64,000 bases of DNA from Hoplostethus atlanticus (lineage: Eukaryota > Chordata > Actinopteri > Trachichthyiformes > Trachichthyidae): contig JAXDDX010000346.1 in NCBI GenBank assembly GCA_034670405.1, forward strand, positions 94,977 through 158,976, read 5' to 3'. The notes under the pieces are model-generated. The model saw only the letters and a list, made by a program, of their open reading frames with translations, ran no database searches and had not been told where the DNA came from. The position numbers and the translations under genes were made by a program. Below are positions 1 to 11,500 of this stretch, piece by piece. Each line of letters starts with the position of its first letter. The stretch's first letter is position 1.

Positions 1-332
1 GATCAAGGAGCCATATTAGATCGTGAAAAAGGCCAATGTAATAATGTAGCGATCTATTCTGCACACATTGACAACAGTTTTTGTTGTTTAAGATGTTGTT
101 TAATAAATTAACTGGTAATTGGGTAAACTATAAGCCATTTAACATCAACAAAACTGTCTCTATTAGAAAAAGAAAGTCAAGAGCACACGAAATAAAATGA
201 AATCAATAGCAATACTCTGTGTAAATACTATAAATATTATTATTATCATTAACCTGTAGTTTAGTTGGTGTTTTACAGTTGGTTACACATCTGGTTTGAA
301 AGGGGTGGCGCTCGTGTGATTCCATTACTAAT
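1..332. other. AT-rich non-coding sequence
   Basis: No coding region, RNA gene or recognisable repeat was seen on either strand; there is a short (ATT)n-like run near 236-250. Read as intergenic or intronic background. Confidence 0.4.
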
Positions 333-398
333 ATAGCTCAGATAGTAGAGCAGCAGACTCTCATGTTGAGGATTGTAGGTTCAAACCTCACGTGGGAT
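333..398 (+). repeat. tRNA-derived SINE head fragment
   Basis: The stretch reads like a degenerate tRNA. TAGCTCAGATAGTAGAGC fits a D arm and pol III A box, and GTAGGTTCAAACCTC fits a T arm and B box. The acceptor stem does not pair convincingly, so it is read as the head of a tRNA-derived SINE and not as a working tRNA gene. No SINE body could be delimited after it. Confidence 0.5.
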
Positions 399-1562
399 GG
401 TATGTTTTTGTTGGTGAATCATAATGAATCGATTCAGAATCGATGCACTTCTATCGGACGGCTCGAAAGAATCGAGTTAGTTAAAAGAGTCAGTCTTCCC
501 ATCACTATTAGGTACATTTTCTGAAGAAAATGGGAATGCAACAGTGTCTGTGTGTGTGTTTGTGCCTATGCGTGTGAACAAACTGACATAAATATCAAAA
601 CGGTCACAAAAACCCAGAGACACTGTATAGCCTAGAGCGTGTCCGGGGGTTTGCGTCCCCAGAGAGGACATGCTGAAAAATTAGTGTTTAAAAGCAGGAA
701 TCTTGTTACATACCTGTGTTTGTTTGTGTCTATTTTGATGAAATAGACAAAGGGTGAGAGAGAACTTGTGTTAACTTAATGTTAAACTTATTGTTATGGT
801 TAACCTTAGTCGATGGTGGGAGGGGGACACAGATTTAAAACAACTTGAATGGGGGCCCAATTTATCTAATATATCAAGGAAAAACGGTCTATTATTCAGC
901 AAAAATCTGCATTTTCTTTAAAAGAGCTTGAACTGAGGTTCATACTTGGAATTTTAAGTTAATTGTTTACTTTCTTTCTCCAATATTGAATATTTCTCCA
1001 ATATTGGCTTTTTTTCTTCCAATATTGATTGCGATGTTACCGTCCGCAAAGGGACATTTCCCTAACTGCTAGCGGAGTCTATATATTCCCTGCCCTGGAT
1101 GCCCTACCACCACAAATAAAGTTCTGAGCTAAGGCAAACACTGTTGTTCTTTCAAGAGAACAATTAAAGAGCCAACTCTCAAAAAAGAAAGACAATTACT
1201 TCATAGGCTATAGCTGCAGCTTTCTGCTTCTGCCTTCAGACCTTCTTCCTAATGATTCCTTCTAAACGGTAGATGGCAGTAATACACCTGGAAACGTCTT
1301 TTCTGGCATGGAATATACAAGCAGAACATGTCATTTTTGACTTCTGATTTTGACTTTAACGCACCATTTGTCTTCAGCGAGTGTCCACCTGTAACAGCCC
1401 CTGGGTGTTGGATCTAAGCATTGAGGTCAATTTGACATGGTGGACGTTGTTAAGAAGATACCTTCAATGTCACACAAGTCCAAAAAACACTCTTTGAATT
1501 ATCAAGTAATTAATAATGTTGTTTTTTTTGAAAAATCACTCAGATCCATATAAAGGCATATA
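399..1562. other. Non-coding stretch, possible LTR-like tail near 1070-1200
   Basis: No protein-coding exon was recognised. Around 1079-1130 a TATA-like run (TATATATT) is followed by AATAAAG, an arrangement that could be the promoter and polyadenylation part of an old LTR. No TG...CA boundaries or target duplication could be found, so this is left unassigned. Confidence 0.3.
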
Positions 1563-2163
1563 GGGCCAGATTCACGCCCCGATTTAACGTGATGCTAAGG
1601 GCATTTACCGTCGCGGTATCACATCTCCTTATTCATAAACGTGGGTTACCGGCCTTTATTTTATTTTCACAACCTGATACGCACATTCCATCATTTTGTG
1701 TGTTAGTTAGTTTGTATAATATTAACACCACGGTGATTAGACTGATTTATGTGTCGTTAGAAATGGGGGCGCTTCCCCAGCCCCGGGCCCAATGGCAGGT
1801 TAAGGTGCCTCTGCCTGTGTGAAATGGATTTGATGATGTTGTAATGTGATAGACTATTTAGTTATAGTCACCGTAGCAACGCCAGTAGTTAAAAGTACCG
1901 AGTGATACCGAGAGTTTTAGTTGTCTTTGGGTGATGACATGTCCATTTTGCTTTCCGGGCCTTCAGTTAGCGACTCTTAAATATGTAACGCCTCATTAAC
2001 ATGTCGATTGTCATTGGCTTTCCTCTGGGACACGGCGGAGAATAACGCAACGGTAATGATACCGCTGCGCTAATCACCGCCACGGTAACTTTCTGAATGA
2101 GCTAAAATTACCGTGCCGCAGATTTAACAATGCTGTTACCGCTGAGTTTTATGAATCTGGCCC
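1563..2163. mobile_element. Non-autonomous DNA transposon (MITE), GGGCCAGATTCA termini, copy A
   Basis: The segment begins GGGCCAGATTCA and ends TGAATCTGGCCC. It is flanked on both sides by ATA (1560-1562 and 2164-2166), a possible 3-bp target duplication. A second copy in the opposite orientation lies at 22409-22988 and shares the subterminal sequence with the phrases GGTAACAGCATTG and TAATTTTAGCTCATTC. No transposase is encoded. A 3-bp duplication would fit the PIF/Harbinger superfamily, but this assignment is inference. Confidence 0.7.
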
Positions 2164-3727
2164 ATAATCTTGTGTGACATCATCTCAGCGCACACACTTC
2201 TGAGCTGTGCCTCAGGAACGAGCAGGTGTCCTCACTTCCCCTACCTGGTTGAAGTGATTATAAAGCCTGTCAGCTCTATCGGTGTGTGACCTGTTTGTTT
2301 TTATCTAAATACACTGTTGTTCCACTGTGTAGAGAAGTGAACCAGGTAGACATTTAGCTTTGACAGATTCCTGATAAACAATGACTGTATAAAAGTACAA
2401 CTAGTGTCAAACTACCCAAGAAAGGGCTGTAGTTAAATCCTGTTTCACCAACTCCATAGTTTCTACAGTTATGAAATATATGTATGTACTGTATGTAGTA
2501 TGCATGTATATATTAACACACTGTGTTGCTATCAAATTCATCTTGCACATTGCAAATAATGATACAACGCAAACTCATGATTTTTGCCTGGTTCTACTAA
2601 GTAATTCAGAAGTTCCAAGGAACAGAAGCTGCATTTAAATTACACAACATAAAGAAGCTTTATAGACCTATGTATGAACATTAAGTAATGAAGGACAGAT
2701 AATCACGAATTTCAGTAGATTCCTGTATTAATTTAAATACAAGCAGCTCTCAGCTCTGATTCTCTGCTCAACACAGCTGCTCCTCCCCCACCAGACTGGC
2801 CATTCCTGCTGGCAGCCTCACTGGTGCCCGACATGCATGAGTAAGTATTAATGTTGTGCACATGAAAATCACAAAGGTTTTCCACACAAATTCAGAAGTT
2901 ATGTGTGACAGATGAGTCATGTATTAGACAGTAATTGTAGGCTATATCATCTATAATATTTTTTATTATTAAGATTATCATATGGAGTTAGCAACTTACA
3001 TTTTTGTTTCATTCATACAGGAAATGTGTTAAGTGATGGAGCTTTTTAAATGAACATAGCAATAAAGCCAATACAGGTCAACTATTTGGCATGTGATAAG
3101 TCAAATGCTCTGCCCACAATTAAATCATGGTGAACAGTTACGGTTAGCCTACATCTAGGCGTAAATAATGTAATTTCTTTTATCTGGAGATGATGCTAAT
3201 TTGACCCTGATTCCATCAGAAACTACATCTATTGTAATAAATTTAACAAGAGTATAGTGATTACACTCAATTTTATCATAACCTGTTATGATAGTGAAGA
3301 TATTGGCTGGCATACTCAGTTGCCTACATTATTCTTTAAGGTCATCATGTCCATGATATCCACATTTCAATACTGGGAACTGTCTTTGTGGTTTATAGGC
3401 CTATGTCATATTTTTCACTTGACGCAACATGTGAGGTGTGGTGAGGTTTGGTCATGTTTGAGATTGCTGCTATGTTGTATGTAAGGTTAAATGTCTATGT
3501 TTTTAAATAGTTGCCTTAAATTGTTGTATTCTTCTTAACTGCCCCCCATTCAGGCTCAAACAGATGGTGACCAGTCCACAGATTCCATAATCCCAGCAGT
3601 AAAAGGTATTTTCACCTAATGTCTACACATTGAACAATTAATCTCTCGGCATTTGTATTTATTTTATGAGCTGGAGTAAAAGCTATATGGGTTATTGCAT
3701 CACCACAATTGGATTACAACAAAAGCA
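2164..3727. other. Non-coding stretch, two weak exon-like islands
   Basis: No gene was recognised. Islands near 2779-2841 (CACAG acceptor-like, GAGTAAGTATT donor-like) and 3554-3605 (CATTCAG acceptor-like, GGTATTTT donor-like) look like small plus-strand exons. Their reading phases do not join and no protein family was recognised, so they are not called as coding. Confidence 0.3.
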
Positions 3728-3784
3728 AATCCAAGATTCAAGATTCAAGATGTTTATTTGTCACAACAATTACGTGTAGCAGTC
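3728..3784 (-). repeat. LINE 3' tail fragment, interrupted by LTR insertion
   Basis: Contains the iterated AAGATTCAAGATTCAAGA tail followed by TTTATTTGTCAC. The same tail, in the matching orientation, ends the L2-like relic at 63464-64000; the opposite orientation ends the copy at 18434-18958. The following LTR element (3785-5365) is inserted just downstream, and the flank resumes at 5366 with GTCTGCATTT. Confidence 0.55.
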
Positions 3785-4447
3785 TGTGGCGGACTGGAGG
3801 GAGGGTGGGGGGAGGCTTAATTGGATTCAGGAGAGAGGTGAGTTAGTGGACTGCTTCTTTCCTGGATCCGGTACCAGCTGCAGCCAGTTGGGACTGATTG
3901 CAGCTGGGGCCTTTTTAACGTGTGTGTGAATGTGTGAGTGAGAGGGACGCGCCAGTGTGAGAGGCTGGCGGCGTGTATGCAGGAGCCGGCGGCGATCGGG
4001 AGGATCGAGGCCGGCAGACTGGAGGAGCGGAGAGCGAGCCAGCGACAGTCGCGTCTGAGCGGGATCCGCGGCTGGAGTGCCGGGACGGAGGCGAGGGCGC
4101 GAGCTGCAGAGGACGGAGTGGGAGAGCGCGCGTCTCCCTCCGCGGCGACAACCGACGGAGGTCCCCGGGGGTGCAGTCGGGAGCCGCCTGCAAGAGCTGG
4201 TGACATTCGGGGTTGGGGCGGGATGCCCCTGCAAGCCTGGCAGGCTGGCCGGCTTTGGGGTTCCGCGGCTGACCCGCCGGGGAGGACTGAGGTGCGTCGG
4301 CGGAGGGAGACGGCGCTACCAACTGCCGTCAACACCGGGGCCGGGTTTATTGATTGTTGGTGAATAAACGGCCCTGCTGGCCAAGTAACTCTCCCCTGCC
4401 TATGTCTCTGTCTGTCACGGACCCCGGTTATGTGGCACCTTGCCACA
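3785..4447 (+). repeat. 5' LTR of the miniature retrotransposon
   Basis: 663-bp long terminal repeat, TG...CA bounded, with a very GC-rich centre. An AATAAA polyadenylation signal lies near 4362-4367. The LTR differs from the 3' copy by scattered substitutions and several small indels (for example GGATTCAGG against GGATCCAGG near the start), so some time has passed since insertion. Confidence 0.8.
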
Positions 4448-4449
4448 TT

Positions 4450-4469
4450 TGGTTCCCTGACCGGGAATC
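4450..4469 (+). promoter_or_regulatory. Primer-binding site, tRNA-Glu type
   Basis: TGGTTCCCTGACCGGGAATC is the reverse complement of the usual vertebrate tRNA-Glu 3' end including CCA. It stands two bases after the 5' LTR, the expected place for priming minus-strand DNA synthesis. This fixes the element as a reverse-transcribing LTR element oriented rightward. Confidence 0.8.
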
Positions 4470-4720
4470 GACAGGCAGAGACGGGAGAACATCGCCATCG
4501 CCGTGCCGTCGTGGCGACACCAGCTGCCAGGGGACGGCAGGTGATGGCAAGGCGCCTCCCTCACCACCTCGCAGCATCACCTGGCCCCACCGACTCCGAG
4601 CCGTTCCGGGCGGGACCTTTTATCGCCTTCTTCCTCGCTCTCAAATGGGGGGGGGAGGGAGGGGGGGGGGAGTTGGCTTCGGCCGGACGGCTCCCCAGCC
4701 TCAGTTTGGCGGTGGGGGTA

Positions 4721-5365
4721 TGTGGCGGACTGGAGGGAGGGTGGGGGGAGGCTTAATTGGATCCAGGAGAGAGGTGAGTTAGTGGACTGCTTCTTTCCTG
4801 GATCCGGTACCAGCTGCAGCCAGTTGGGACTGATTGCAGCTGGGGCCTTTTTAACGTGTGTGTGAATGTGTGAGTGAGAGGGACGCGCCAGTGTGAGAGG
4901 CTGGCGGCGTGTATGCGGGAGCCGGCGGCGATCGGGAGGATCGAGGGCCGGCAGACTGGAGGAGCGGAGAGCGAGCCAGCAGCAGCCGCGTCTGAGCGGG
5001 GTCCGCGGCTGGAGTGCCGGGACGGAGGCGAGGGCGCGAGCTGCGGGACGGAGTGGGAGAGCGGCGTCTCCCTCCGCGGCGACAACCGACGGAGGTCCCC
5101 GGGGGTGCAGTCGGGAGCCGCCTGCAAGAGCTGGTGACAGTCGGGGTTGGGGCGGGATGCCCCTGCAAGCCTGGCAGGCTGGCCGGCTTTGGGGGAGGAC
5201 TGAGGTGCGTCGGCGGAGGGAGACGGCGCTACCAACTGCCGTCAACACCGGGGCCGGGTTTACTGATTGTGATGTTGGTGAATAAACGGCCCTGCTGGCC
5301 AATTAACTCTCCCCTGCCTATGTCTCTGTCTGTCACGGACCCCGGTTATGTGGCACCTTGCCACA
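4721..5365 (+). repeat. 3' LTR of the miniature retrotransposon
   Basis: 645-bp repeat collinear with 3785-4447, same TG and CA ends. It is preceded by a purine-rich stretch ending GGCGGTGGGGGTA that could serve as the polypurine tract. Confidence 0.8.
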
Positions 5366-5849
5366 GTCTGCATTTATTGAAAAATCATATCCAGTACTCA
5401 TACAGATGTAGAACAAAGATGTAACTCTGTCTGCACAATATACAGTGAGGTCTGTAAGTTTTTGTTGTGACATGTTTTGTGCTCCAATTCCTCCACAATT
5501 CATCTGATAGGTGTGTAAACACCCTGTAATTACAATTGAAAGTTGCCACTTAAATCTTATAGTCATTAATTAATTTCAAATCTCAGGAGCAGGAGTCTAG
5601 AGTGAAAAGTCAGTGTCACTGTTCAAAAATGTACAGACCTTGTTGTATATGCTTCCATAGGTTCAGTTTATTCATACCACATATATTTCTTTGGCTACAG
5701 TGTTACAATGCAGAGCTCTATTCTCTAGCAAATAATGTTTTCATAAGAAGAGCAAATACAATGCGTAGCAAACATAACTTGCTATTCTAAAGAACATGTG
5801 TTTCTTTGAGAGACGGCGAGAGATGAGGCCGTAGCATCTGTCACAGTTG

Positions 5850-6073
5850 GTGTGCTGACTGTTCCCAGTGAAGATAGTCCTCAGCAGGGTCCAAACTCAA
5901 TGCACCTCCAGCCCATCTCCACTGCCATCATACTTGAGGGAGGTATTGTCATGGACAATATTAAAGATTTGCCTCAGGGAGTTTGCCTGTTATTTGGGCG
6001 TACATATGCTATGCATTTGGATTACCCAAAATGCATGGCAACTCAAATCCACTCAAATCCATTCAAACAGTAA
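5850..6073 (+). pseudogene. Fragment of a repeated vertebrate ORF (tail of a transposon-related protein)
   Basis: An open stretch reads ...STAIILEGGIVMDNIKDLP followed by GVCLLFGRTYAMHLDYPKCM. The pattern (ILEG...VM..L.DLP.A.CLLFG..YALHLDYP) recurs at the C-terminus of many repeated fish predicted proteins of unknown function, some linked to SAM-domain or transposon-derived genes. No start, upstream domain or splice acceptor can be fixed here, and it ends soon after. It is most likely a broken repeat copy. Family recognition is from memory. Confidence 0.45.
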
Positions 6074-6149
6074 TGCTTGGATTGGGAAACAAAACCCTCT
6101 CACCAAAACTGCTAACTCTGAAAAACAGTCTACTGGGTTAGACCAGTGA

Positions 6150-7650
6150 AGTCATCAGCTATCAGATAGCACTTGGTAACCTTTGCAATCATTATTGTAC
6201 TGTTAATTGTTATGAGAGAAAAGTTTGATATTTTTGTGAAACTGTACTCGCTTATTTGCTGTCCCAGCTATTTCTACAATCTTCAATCCACATTCAAATC
6301 TGTACCATGAAATGCTCTTACAGGAGGCTAGGATAAGAATCAAGCAAAGGTTGTGCATTGTTTACATGTATGCTTTGAAAACTTTTAATGGAGTTCTAAT
6401 ATGTCATACAAATACTTGATATTTGTGGAGAACCCAAGGAGTGAGGTTTTTCTTGGAAAATGTTAGTGTTGATTTAATCCTAGGACTGATGCTCGGTTTG
6501 GGACACAAAAACTATGTTGGTTGTAGTTTCGGTTTTGATCAGAAACATACTGATATTTGACATATTATGTCAGAATTGCATTAGGTCCGGTTGGCTTTAC
6601 CAGTATAGGTTCACAGTCTTGTACTTAACAGGTACTTATTTGTTTAATATTGTGAGACACTTAATGGTAAGTATGTCTTCCTTTTCAGGTACAAGGAATT
6701 AACACATAAAAATGTGATTTTATTTTGCCTTGTCCAATACTACAACATACGCAAACTTCATGTTCTGCAGTTCAATATCAAACCACAAGTTTGTTGTTTG
6801 AGCTCATGTTTTATACTTGAATGTATGAGAGGTTGATATTTAGGGACAGAAGACTGTACACTCGAGGCTGAACAATAGATGAAATTCATATTGCTATTGC
6901 AATAGTGTAACTTACATTACAAAGATCACAGTATGGGCAATTTAAAATTAGTTTCAAAATACATATTAAATACGAGAAAGGATGGAGAACAGTGATTATT
7001 TTATTGATTATTGTAAGGTTTTTACATAAGAGTTTTAAACTACAAAACAAGCAAATGTAAATTTTAAATTGGATAATATTTACAATAATATTGGAATCAT
7101 CAGCTAAAATAATGGCAATATCATACTTGTTTATTGTTCAGCCCAGATCTGTCCAATGTTGGTTGAATGACTTTTTTTGTCATTTGAAAATAAATGAGTG
7201 AGTAGAAAATTAAGTTATCACAAAGCATGGCTTTTAAGTTACATAAACTTAAATTAGTACAACTTAAAGTAGTACAACTTTTTAAGTATTGCACACTCAG
7301 AATAAACAAGTTATTCTAACTCACCATCATGAGGCAATGAGTTTGTTTACTTTTTTAAGTAAAGCCATCTTATTAGATTTTACAGTGTACGCAAGCAGAC
7401 ATTAATGTACATGTTCCACTGGCCACATACTGTGGAAGTAAACCAGGAAGAGAAAACATTTGTAGGCACTGGGTGAGCAACTTTCGTTGAAATGAATGGG
7501 CAGCCATTTTCTTACACCTTCTCCTGTTCTTCTATATAACCTCCTTGGTGATGGCAGACAAGTAAATAGGTCTGATGCCAATATTTCATGGTTGAAAAAT
7601 GCGCTGGCAACATAGGCCTGCAAGCTTTTTAGCCTGCTTGTCATATTTTC
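6150..7650. other. AT-rich non-coding stretch
   Basis: No coding exon, RNA gene or well-bounded repeat was recognised on either strand. Confidence 0.35.
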
Positions 7651-8510
7651 CATAGAGATTAGAGATTAGTGTTTTTGCCGTTGAATTGAGTGATCATTGT
7701 CTGGGAACCTGTATTGGGGATAACAGACAGCAAAAGATTCCATCTTGTATCCATGTAAAGAGTGATTTTAAACATTTTTTTCATCAAGCGTTTCTGCATG
7801 ACTTATTTCTCAGTGATGTCAAAAATGTATGTGTGTCACAGCAATTGGAATTGCTAAATCATCTTATTTTGTTAATGAACTGTTGGATTGTAGTAGTAAT
7901 CCAACAACATTTTTAGAAAACTTTAAAGCACTGAATCAAGGTCAGGCTTTCTCCCTACCCAATCATCGACTGTTCTTGTCAAAGAAAATTTTTCAATTAA
8001 CACTTTTACTGTTGGCAGCACTTAAAGCTTATCCACCAACTCATATTTTTAATTTGACCATGCTTGCTGGAAGTACTCCTTGTGTGGAAAGATGTGTAGA
8101 AAGCTGCACATGTATTATTTTTTCTTTCTGTCTGATTCTAAACTCCCAACAGTCTTTTTAGACCTGGGCACAGTACCACAGTACCTAACAGCACTATTCA
8201 TTATTATGCAGATGACATAGTTATTTATTAATCAGTGCCCTGTATTGACCAAGCTTTCGTTAAGTTACAGTTTAACTTTCTTTCCATTCAAAATGCCCAG
8301 ATCAAACTCAAGCTTGTACTAAACCCTGACAAGATTAATTACATGCTCTTTGCCAGATCAAAAGTAAAAGGTCTAATGAATTTTAATATCAGTACTACAT
8401 CTGGGGTTGAAATTCAAAAGTTCCAATGTTACAAGTACTTCTGTATCTGGTTAGATGAAAAATTATCATTTAAAAGGATAAATTATCCTTTAAAAGGATA
8501 ATGTTTCTGA
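7650..8510 (+). pseudogene. Non-LTR retrotransposon (LINE) relic, endonuclease end and reverse transcriptase
   Basis: Several broken frames line up with a LINE ORF2. Around 7690-7790 the frame reads like the end of an endonuclease domain (ELSDH...CIGDNRQQKIPS). At 8205-8229 the string YYADDIVIY is the reverse-transcriptase catalytic box, closed at once by a stop codon. The next frame (8235-8501) continues LVLNPDKINYMLFARS, then YKYFCIWLDEKLSFK, the usual segment after the catalytic box. Frameshifts and stops separate all parts, so it is dead. Clade is uncertain (L2/CR1-like). Confidence 0.7.
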
Positions 8511-11500
8511 AAAAAGAACTGACTAAGAATTTGAAATTGCAAAGTGTACAAGTAACATTTATATTAGTGTTGGATTTTTAACATAGTGCACTTAGATTTT
8601 AGAACTCATCATTGTATCTTCTATAAGAAGGTTGGGTGGCCTTCTCTTACCACACTAAGTCTGTCACTGTGTCTTGTGCGTACAATGTGCCACGGGGATA
8701 GGCTTCTGTAATTGGCAAAGGTAGACCCTGCATCTGGTAAGTTTGCATGCATCCTCTCCCAGTTGACCTGCATCATGGAGTGAGGATGGAGGCATCTGAA
8801 GCCTTTATTTTTGTGTGTGCCTCTTTACTTTTGGCAGGCAGATAAGACATTGCTGTGTTGATAGCCTATGTATTCAACATAGGTGTAACTTGGACAATAT
8901 AATGCCTTATTGATGTTATAGTTTAGTCCAATAGTGGATGCACTAGCCTCCACAACTCATTCCCATCAATATGTAAAAAGATGTGGATACCAAAACATCT
9001 TGCCTCCCAAACATCTTTTCCAAATCTTTGCCTCTCAATTAAATTATTTAAATGTGAATTTAAAATGTACATAACTCCATGAGGCCAATAACCTGTTCAT
9101 AAAGCCCTACTACAACAAATACCTTTTGGTTTGATATCCTAATTTGATTAAATTCATCATCATCATCATCATCACCCTAAATGCAGAACTCTAGCATTGG
9201 ACAGTGCACACAATGTGCAATCATTGTTGCGAGTGCAGTGACTGTGAGACAGCCTTTTGCTACTGTGACTAGTGTTTTCACTCACATTAACAGGGAAATC
9301 TACACATTCACCAAATTTACCTCGGAAAATGTGTACATTTCCCACCTCAGTGGTAAGTGTGCACATTTAGCATATTTATTTAGGATTTACCCACATTTAC
9401 TGTAACTTATAAAAATGTAACATGCATATTTTAAGGATTGAAAACAAATAACACTGTGAATTTGAAGTCTAATGTCACAACCAATAGACCAAAATTTTAA
9501 CCTTAATGCTTTCAAGGATTCCTCTATGCTTAGGACTTTTAAGTTTGGCGGATTGGCTGAGGCATTGTACCCATTGGTGCCTCTGCTATATAGTGTGATG
9601 TTTCTTGGTGCTTCTGACAGCACCTGAAGCTACTCACTTATTTTCACTACTGATCTTTCTACTCAACACAGTGTACGGCAATTCTTTGCAAGCTGTCAGC
9701 ACTGGAAAACTTCCTTTCCTTCTTAAGCTCTTGTGCTATAATGTACAATATTGTGAACCAGGGCTGTATTCAGATCCAAGTTACCACATTCCCTTCCCTC
9801 ATTGTCCACCCTTCAGTAAGCCCTATGGTGACAACATTTCTGATATACACAAAGTAAACCCTTCTGTGTCAATTACATCTACTAGCCTGTGAAACAACGT
9901 TAGCATATTTTAAATGTTTTTACATCCTACCAACTCTAAAATGGTGCAGCCATCTGAATGTAAAATGTGTGAAAACAGGAAAGGTACCCACTTAATTAAA
10001 CTAAAGAAGCCTTTAAGAAATTTCTAAGATAACTTGCTTACATTTACATACATGATTCTCATCGTTCAGCCATCGTTCTGTTCATGTGCAGCATTGGATT
10101 GTGGGATACACTTCAGCTGGAGGCTTGCATTTTATACCCTTTACAGAAGGGAGGATAAACGAGGGATCAAGAAATTGTAAATGTTCCTTTGCTTCACAAA
10201 ACTTGGAACCAAATCCAACTTTCTTTGGTAGCCATTTTTCATCTGGGCACTTTGGGGATTCCTCCCTCAACTCAAAGAAAAACAAAGGCCAAAAGAAAGC
10301 ATTTAATTTGGAACCAAATGCAGCCCAGGACCCCAGAAAGACAACGGCAGATGTTTATCACCATTATGATACTGAGATACAGCTTACGGAGGGAGAGTAC
10401 TATTTAGGTGGCTATATTATCAATAACACCTCAACAGGCATCATGAAGTCCTACTTTAAAATTAACATGGCAGTTATAGCAGGAAGCAAAAAAGACACTA
10501 AAAAGTCAAGTAAGATATAGAAGAAAAATTGGTCTCACTGGATTTGAAAGGATTCCTTTTAAATGTTAAGGCAGTTATGAATAACACTCTCCTATCCCTC
10601 AACAACTACCATTGATGTGCCCTGAACAAGCCCATATTTGATAGGCCACACCTAAAACTATTTCACTTTTTTGTGATTTGTCAGTTTTTCCAACAGAAAA
10701 ACATATCTTGGTGTTATTGATTTATCTTCATCTTGGCAAAGATAAGTTACATTTAGCAAGTTTTACAACTCTTTATGTCAGCAATGCAAGCTGCCAGCAA
10801 ATTCAATACAGAAACATTAGTATCTTAAAATGCCAACATTACCATACCGCCTTATCTTAGCAATCTCTTTGATTATCTTTTTAGCTGTGGCTGTTTTGTC
10901 TGTCATTTTGCCAAATATTTGATAATGCCACTTTCTGTTGACAAAACTTGATTGACGATCTTAGTCCAAGATATAATCCGACAGAGGTTGAATAGTGTGT
11001 GTGAGCTGTGTGTATTCTGTTTTTCAGAACCAAAATAAGATGCATGCGTCAAACAAAGGCAAAACCCAACACAAATGGCACACAAAGTTCAATATCCAAC
11101 TGTTTCTCCTTTGTGTTCTCTGCACCAGCATATGTCTATGCGCACCTGTGCGTAATTACTGGTGACTTGCACCATCATCGTGCCACTCTTAAGTCTTTGC
11201 CTCCCTCTTCCGCAGGTTAACACAAGGGCACAACATGAAGTAACTATGTTCATTACTGACAATTTTGCACTAAATTGAAATGGCTCCAACAGTAACTCTC
11301 AATCTTCTCTGTCATTGAACAACCTGACAGAGCATGTACGACCCAGGTAGAAACTACTAGATGTCTCCCAACATGATGGTGGCATATTTGTAACTGATTG
11401 GCCAACTGGTTTGCAGAGCGATAAACTGCCCTATAATTGCTGTTATCATTGCATGTCATGTTAGCATTTGCTAGAATAATGGATTCTCATCAGTACAAAA

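Larger units (their letters stand above)
3785..5365 (+). mobile_element. Miniature LTR retrotransposon (TRIM-like), GC-rich LTRs
   Basis: Two direct repeats of 663 and 645 bp, each starting TGTGGCGGACTGGAGG and ending CACCTTGCCACA, enclose only 273 bp. The first repeat is followed two bases later by a primer-binding site complementary to the 3' end of tRNA-Glu. A G-rich tract sits immediately before the second repeat. There is no gag or pol, so the element can move only with proteins supplied in trans. Flanks share GTC (or AGTC if the last A is not counted in the LTR). It interrupts a LINE tail. The GC-rich open frames inside the LTRs look like composition artefacts, not genes. Confidence 0.85.

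Noticed and set aside
333..398. Functional tRNA gene
   Set aside because: D and T arms look fair but the acceptor and anticodon stems do not pair; SINE head is the better reading.
2779..2841. Possible plus-strand exon (CACAG ... GAGTAAGTATT), with a second at 3554-3605
   Set aside because: Phases of the two do not join in any open frame, and the 20 or so residues match nothing I recognise.
3817..4446. Long overlapping open frames on both strands in 3.8-5.3 kb (up to 241 codons)
   Set aside because: They lie wholly inside the GC-rich LTRs, occur in several frames on both strands, and resemble no protein. Low stop-codon density from base composition explains them.
10086..10520. 144-codon plus-strand frame
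   Set aside because: No domain, no splice context, ordinary AT-rich composition; likely chance.
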